From assembly GCA_945643635.1 (NCBI GenBank), contig CALZFC010000013.1:1380501-1444500 (forward strand): a stretch of 64,000 nucleotides of DNA, given 5' to 3'. The DNA comes from Allodiplogaster sudhausi. Lineage: Eukaryota > Nematoda > Chromadorea > Rhabditida > Diplogasteridae. Of the stretch, positions 58,531 to 64,000 are shown piece by piece. The notes beneath the pieces are model-generated. The model saw nothing but the letters and a program-made list of their open reading frames with translations. It was not told the DNA's origin and ran no database searches. The position numbers and the translations under genes were made by a program. Positions within the stretch are counted from its first letter, which is position 1. The number at the start of each line of letters is the position of its first letter.

Positions 58531-59875
58531 ACAGAGAGGTAAATAAAGGTATACCTGTTACTTTTGTTCAGCACAATTCTCGTTTTCATTTTAATAGGTA
58601 GAACATTTACACATATAAACATGAAATAAAACCGTTAATCCTCGCAGTGCTAGAGAATAATAAAGACAGCTAGTTCGCTGTCCCATAGCTGTGTAATAAG
58701 TCAGCAGCATAGAGGACTGCTCGTTTGAACGCGCCCTTCGCATCTTTATATGCGCTTATTAATCAAAAGACATATATTCTTGCAATAAGTTATCATTTAA
58801 TAGAGAGCGATCATCAAAACGTTAATGCAAATATATCAGAAATGCAGTTGTGTTTTCCTTCTCTGTCAGGCATACTTATGTATAGTGATACTGATTTTGA
58901 CATCATTGGAAATCCTGGAACGTTTTACAACGAATTTTTGCAATCGCGACTGCTCGTTTTACTGTAGTCTCGATGAGCAGTCCAATGAGGATCTTTATTC
59001 TGTCCATCCAAAATGCAAAGTCATAGGAAGGTTCTTGAAGTTTAGATGAGACCGTAATGTATTGGTTATGGTGCGGCCCTATGAAGCAGCCGGTCCCGGT
59101 TTGAGTTTTTCTGACAACGAGCACGTAAATACGAAGAGGCGGCCGATTTCAATTCAGTCGTCTCTTGCATAGCGTGCAAGATGGAAGTGGCCAGCATTCG
59201 CATGTCCAGTTGTGTGTAAAAAAAAACATCTGGTCATATCATGCCGGCGGACAGTACGGTTCTTTTTTTCTTATTCATAATTTTTTTTTTAATTTTACTT
59301 TGAATCGCGCTTTTCGATTAGATGTGGCGAACGACAAAAAAAACAAATTAACGCTGCAATGTCTATAAGATTTTATTATCTCTATAAAATGCATATACAC
59401 GTCTTATCAAGAATAAAAGTAGCAGTAAGAGAAATTCATAATTTTATATATGTACTACAGTAACCTGGCACAATGAGCAAAAAAACGAATACTCACATAG
59501 TGATACGGAAAAGGCCGCAGGATTCATGATGGAAGGAGGAATGTGTGATATTCTGTGTAATGAATTCATCGCAGCGCTTGAACGGATTTCTGCTTTGGCA
59601 TTGCGCTTATGAACGCTGCGCTTCGCTCGAAACCACCTTGGATGAATATAAAAAAATAATGTAATAATCGTCTTTGTGAATACTATGACCAGAAACTGTC
59701 TAGCGCTTTGGCGAATCGAAATTTCCTGCAGATATATTTCTTAACAAAAACGATATGACAAAAAGCGAGGAACTACCAAAAGCAAATTAAATGCGGCAAG
59801 TCGAGATTTTTTCCAAAAGGAGGGAATTAATAGTAAAATGGCGGGAAATTCAAATTCAAATTCTCATTTTTCTCT
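58531..59875. other. Intergenic; one tRNA-like sequence at 59045-59110
   Basis: ACCGTAATGTATTGGTTATG followed by GGTCCCGGTTTGAG looks like tRNA A and B boxes at roughly normal spacing, but acceptor pairing is not visible. No protein exon was supported. Confidence 0.4.
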
Positions 59876-60516
59876 CTACTCCTTCTTCTTGTCTCCCTTT
59901 TCTTGCTGCGTGCCAATGATGGGGACGCGCCACGTGATGGGCGGGTAGAAGAAGTAGAGCGCGATGGTCGCGATGTTCACGACGAGACCGGCGGCGTTGG
60001 CGACCTGGCGAGAGAGGGTGAAAGAGAGGAGAGAGGGAGAGAGAGAAATGGAGAGAAAGAAATGGAGAGAGAGAGAGAGAGTGAGAAGGGTAGAAAGACT
60101 GAGAGTAAGAGGGAGAGAGGAAGAGAGAAATAGAGGGAGAGAGAGAAATGGAAAGAGAGAAATGGAGAGAGAGAAATGGAGAGAGAGAAATGGAGAGAGA
60201 GAGAGTGAGAGAGAGAGTGTGAAAAGGTAAGAGTACTGACTGCGATGTAGTAGTTGCCAGTAAGCAGGCCAAAGGCGGTCCATTGGATCACGAGAAGGAA
60301 GATGGCGTATTGGAAAGTGGCCGGGAGATACTCGGTCGTCCCGAGAGAAATAGCACGCTTCTGGAAGAGAGAGAGAGAGAGTTATGACGTTGAGAGACAG
60401 ATAGACAATGAACAAGAGATAGAAAGAGAGATATGTATGCACAGTGATAGAGAGACAGAGAGAGAGAGAGAGAGAGTGGTATAGAAACGGTGAGATAGAG
60501 AATTAGAATGAGATAC

Positions 60517-60552
<36 letters not shown>

Positions 60553-61581
60553 GGACAATCTCGTAGATTCCGCCAGCGAGCGATACGATCTGCATTGCTG
60601 CAGCGATGCTGCCCATCGTGTCGGCGGCAATCGAAGGATCGACCTTAAAATAGTAGAATAATACTGAAATCCCGTCTATTACCGTAATCTCTTCAGAAAT
60701 ATTTGTCTGATATGGTAACATTACTTATATGTATATATAATGTATATTTAAACAAATAAAATTAATTATTGATCCAAAAATTTAAAAGTAACTAAAATTA
60801 AAAAAAGTATTTAACTTAATTGTAAAAAAATAAATAAATAAAAAATGCAAAATCCGACCGAATCGACGTAGGCGAACACGGCGTAGAGCGTCACGAAGAG
60901 CGCGAGCAGCTGACCATAGAGGTACTTCTATAAAGTTTTGCTGAATTATATATTTTTGTTTCTATTTATTTTTTTCTTTTAATATTGAAAAATTCACCAA
61001 AATTTTATTTTAAACAAAGAAAAGTCTTCGCTGTCACTGAAAATAGCAATGCCAAGAAGAACAAATAGAACCAGAAAATGGCATTGCAGTCTGCGGCCTT
61101 CAGAGATCATTTTGGATCCAAAAAGGAACCTATTAAAGGAGCGGCGGGTATCACCCCAAATTGCATTATATTCATGAAGCGAGTTTGTGCGACAAAAATG
61201 AGAGAATTAGAGAGTGAAAGTACTGGCGGAAGTCAACCAGAATGAACTTTTTCCCTTTCCCGACTCGTCCTCCATTAACTCAAAGAAACGGTTCTACAAG
61301 TGTGCCGAGTCTAACCCGGACGGGCTGGTAGACCGCGAAGCAGAAGATGTACACGGCGAATGCGCCGAGGTTGATCGTATTGATCACCTGTTAAAATATA
61401 TATATATATATATATATAGAAAATATGTACATAGGTAAGTAATTGCTTAATAAAAAAAGACAGTTGAAGAAACCCCGTAGATCTCGTTAATGCAAATATT
61501 ATGATGTAGAGAGCGAGCGAGAGAGAGAGAGACAGAGATACAGAGAGAGAACGCGCAATAGAGCAAGAGAGAGAGAGAGAG

Positions 61582-61612
<31 letters not shown>

Positions 61613-62235
61613 CTTTCCAAATCACCTTATTGCCAACGTCGTCCGTCATGAAGCCGTGTCGCAGCCAGCAAGTGGTCCTCCAACGAGAAAATCCATGAAT
61701 ACGGTATTATTCTTAGCCAGAGATGTAATCATTAATTTCTATAAATTAATTATAATATGTCATAATGCAATTACACTTTAATGCAAAGAAATTTTTCATA
61801 GTTATCTTCTAACTTTTTTTTCTAACATTGCTATTGTATTACTGTATTTTAATTTAATTAATGGAATGAGAGACATTTTCCTTACATGAGCACCGGCAGA
61901 ACAAAGTTGACGGACGAGAAGCCGTCGGCAGTGCCACGCTTGCGCCACTCGAGGATTTGCAGCCTGCAGGAGTGGTGGAGAGAGATTGAGCAGAAGAGAG
62001 AGAGAGAGAGAGAGATTTGGAGAGAGAGAGATAGAGAGACTGTAAGAGAGAGAACGAGAGAAAGGTAGATCGTGAATAAATAAGTAAATAAATAAAGCAA
62101 AAGAAAGTAAAATACAATTTCCAATAACAACTATGGATAAGAAAAAGAAGAAGTTGAAGAAGCTTACGCTGGCAGGAACGTGAACGAGATGGAGAAGGCG
62201 GCGAGCCACGCCGTGAAGATGGACAAGGCGTCCAT
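59876..62235 (-). CDS. SWEET (MtN3/saliva) sugar transporter
   Basis: Eight minus-strand exons: 62235-62168, 61963-61886, 61677-61626, 61387-61316, 60927-60859, 60643-60557, 60360-60241, 60004-59876; 224 aa. SWEETs are bidirectional membrane uniporters for mono- and disaccharides with seven helices arranged as two three-helix MtN3 repeats around a linker helix. Repeat 1 is recognised by LEWRKRGTADGFSSVNFVLPVL and WLRHGFMTDD. Repeat 2 is recognised by ADTMGSIAAAMQIVSLAGGI, KRAISLGTTEYLP, QWTAFGLLTGNYYI and VANAAGLVVN. The tail (TQQEKGDKKKE) is hydrophilic and basic. All phases match. GA arrays on the plus strand (CT on the sense strand) fill introns 1, 3, 6 and 7 and abut the acceptors of exons 7 and 8. 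Splice-like CAAGACAG lies just upstream of the ATG. Confidence 0.93.
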
Positions 62236-63119
62236 TACTGTCCTGTCTTGGAAACAAAATATTCTTCCGGTACGCCGCGGCGTTTTAGTGACATTACTAA
62301 TTAATTAATTGTTAACTAATTAATATTCATTCGGGGTATGCCTTTTTTGGACGGTTTTGTTACTAATTAATTAATTGCTAAATAATTAACTAATTAATTG
62401 TAGTAAGTGCCGTGGTGACTATCAAATATATGAGCTGCTACATAATTGTAAGCAAAGCAAGTAAACACATTGTAGCGGTGGACGAAGGAAGAGTTCAAGT
62501 AAAAGGCAACGCACGAGTAGCGTCGTATATATTTTATATAGGAGTGATGGGCCTTGCTAGATTGCACAATGACAATTAGAGACACAAGAAAGACAAAAGT
62601 GCGAGAAAGCTTATGATTTTTTTTTTAAGAATAATTTTTGATACTTGAATGTAATTGCACATGTGGTTTTATAGCACAGTGAATGCGTTATAAAAAGAGC
62701 TGCAAAACAGAATTTCGATTCAGTCGTGACGGAGTGTAGATTATATAAGTAGATTCGATTAAAGAAGAAAAAAACTGTTTCCATTCCTTTGGTAGAAAAT
62801 GATCGACAACCTGGCAATCTGCAGACAATTTTAACTACAGGTTACAGAACTATTGGCGATAAATGGGCATATTTGAGCTGTAAATTTATATGTATGTATA
62901 ACTATAAACTGAAATTAGGAAAACGTTCTCAAACGTTAAGTTCTAGTTACGGAACGTGGAGATGTTCGGGTTGGGGCAGGTCTGAGCAGATTCGATTAGT
63001 AGCAAACTTGTGCACTGTTACCAAAAAAGGCGAGATAGAGAGAGGCAGAGGGCGAAATAGAGAGAGAGAGAGCACAGAGAAATAGAGAGGCGAGAATAAG
63101 TGCAAGCGGAGAATGTAAG

Positions 63120-63151
<32 letters not shown>

Positions 63152-63188
63152 AGAGGGAGAGAGAAGAGGGAGAGAGAGAGAGAAGAGG

Positions 63189-63233
<45 letters not shown>

Positions 63234-63557
63234 GTATTGGGCGACATTGCAATCAGCAAGCACAAATGGTACACGAACGACTAGAGACTACATGTTCACT
63301 TGATTATTCCCGTATTTTTGCTCTGACCCCTTAGTGCTAGGCCTTCTCTCTCTCTTGCCAGAGAAAGAGGTCGAAAGAGTGAAATATAAAATTGAAAGGA
63401 GGTGGAGTTTTCTTTTGGATGGAAAGAGAAAGAGTAACGAAGATTAATCGAGATAAATGCGAAAAGTAATTATGGCTATCAGTTTAGCAAAGAGAACCAG
63501 TATCATTAATGCGACCGTTTTTTGGCACAAATTTGATTTTTTTTATTACAAAAAAAT
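62236..63557. other. Upstream flank of SWEET; microsatellites
   Basis: Bases 62295-62400 carry repeated TTACTAATTAATTAATTG blocks; GA arrays at 63030-63080 and 63120-63230. Nothing else recognised. Confidence 0.5.
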
Positions 63558-63828
63558 TAAAGCCAGAAAATATGTTTTGGCAAAAAAAGGAGTCAAATTT
63601 GTGACACAGACAACGTGTAACGATCCTTAAATTAGAGTCATTAGAACAAAATGTGTAGTACAAATGGCAAAGCAATCGAAAGTTACACGAAAATATAAAG
63701 CCAGAAAATATGTTTTGGCAAAAAAAGGAGTCAAATTTGTGACACAGACAACGTGTAACGATCCTTAAATTAGAGTCATTAGAACAAAATGTGTAGTACA
63801 AATGGCAAAGCAATCGAAAGTTACACGA
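63558..63828 (+). repeat. 133-bp identical tandem duplication
   Basis: 63558-63690 and 63696-63828 read the same at every base by eye, separated by five bases. It is either very recent or an assembly artefact. Confidence 0.92.
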
Positions 63829-64000
63829 GGATAAAACCGCTTTAATATTCTCCAAGGATTCGAAAACCACCGGGTGTTGCAAACATGGCTTTCACAGTTC
63901 AGGTTCCGTGAGTGAAAGTGAAGAGATTGGCAAGACATACTATAGGCAAAGCAAGTGAAAGGGAGAGACGAAATAAATGTGGTCAATTGAGAGAGAGGGA
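63829..64000. other. Right edge, no feature
   Basis: Short non-coding stretch ending in GA repeats. Confidence 0.4.

Noticed and set aside
57850..59110. Functional tRNA genes near 58.1 and 59.05 kb
   Set aside because: A- and B-box-like words are present but T-stem or acceptor pairing fails; treated as tRNA-derived relics.

Overview
The window is eukaryotic nuclear DNA from an animal, most likely a nematode. The evidence is: short introns (about 55-170 bases) with AT-rich, TTTNAG-type acceptors; protein families typical of nematodes (UDP-glucuronosyltransferase, lysosomal-type lipase, SWEET sugar transporter); and a 3' splice-like AG 5-25 bases upstream of several start codons, as expected for spliced-leader acceptors. 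There is no bacterial gene organisation. GA/CT microsatellite is very abundant; most long reading frames in it (RERERE or SLSLSL) are artefacts.

Five protein genes can be assembled exon by exon with consistent reading phase. (1) 1.9-5.4 kb, plus: a SAM-domain protein resembling the SAMD3-like family, 15 exons, about 563 aa. (2) 6.2-9.5 kb, plus: a zinc-finger/transposase protein of the animal CACTA/EnSpm-like (tnp2-like) type, 5 exons, about 781 aa with no disabling change. (3) 21.1-25.1 kb, minus: a secreted or lysosomal acid lipase, 11 exons, 406 aa, with a visible Ser-Asp-His triad; its last two exons are duplicated as a pseudogene at 15.9-17.4 kb. (4) 34.6-44.3 kb, plus: a UDP-glucuronosyltransferase, 14 exons, 569 aa. 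(5) 59.9-62.2 kb, minus: a SWEET sugar transporter, 8 exons, 224 aa.

The rest is mobile and repetitive DNA. A satellite with a palindromic core fills 1-1.33 kb. Two almost equally long foldback elements (1589 and 1588 bp, TA-flanked) lie at 28.8-30.4 and 56.2-57.8 kb. A 2.4-kb near-perfect palindrome flanked by TTAA sits inside UGT intron 2 and ends exactly at a splice acceptor; a relative carrying a second nested inverted repeat is at 17.8-19.1 kb. A hAT-type element with a perfect 8-bp target duplication is at 46.46-46.91 kb, and a 116-bp MITE with a 9-bp target duplication is at 27.6 kb. A CCGTATTTTCTC-type MITE occurs three times, and a possible SINE family (tRNA-like promoter, GA tail) has about six copies. 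The 44.7-56.2 kb interval is a mosaic of degenerate copies of one unit.

No operon or pathway links the five genes. Lipase, UGT and SWEET are ordinary metabolic or transport genes. The adjacent, co-oriented SAMD3-like and transposase genes may be two parts of one mobile element; that is inference. Exon borders were read by eye and checked only for splice dinucleotides, phase and family resemblance.
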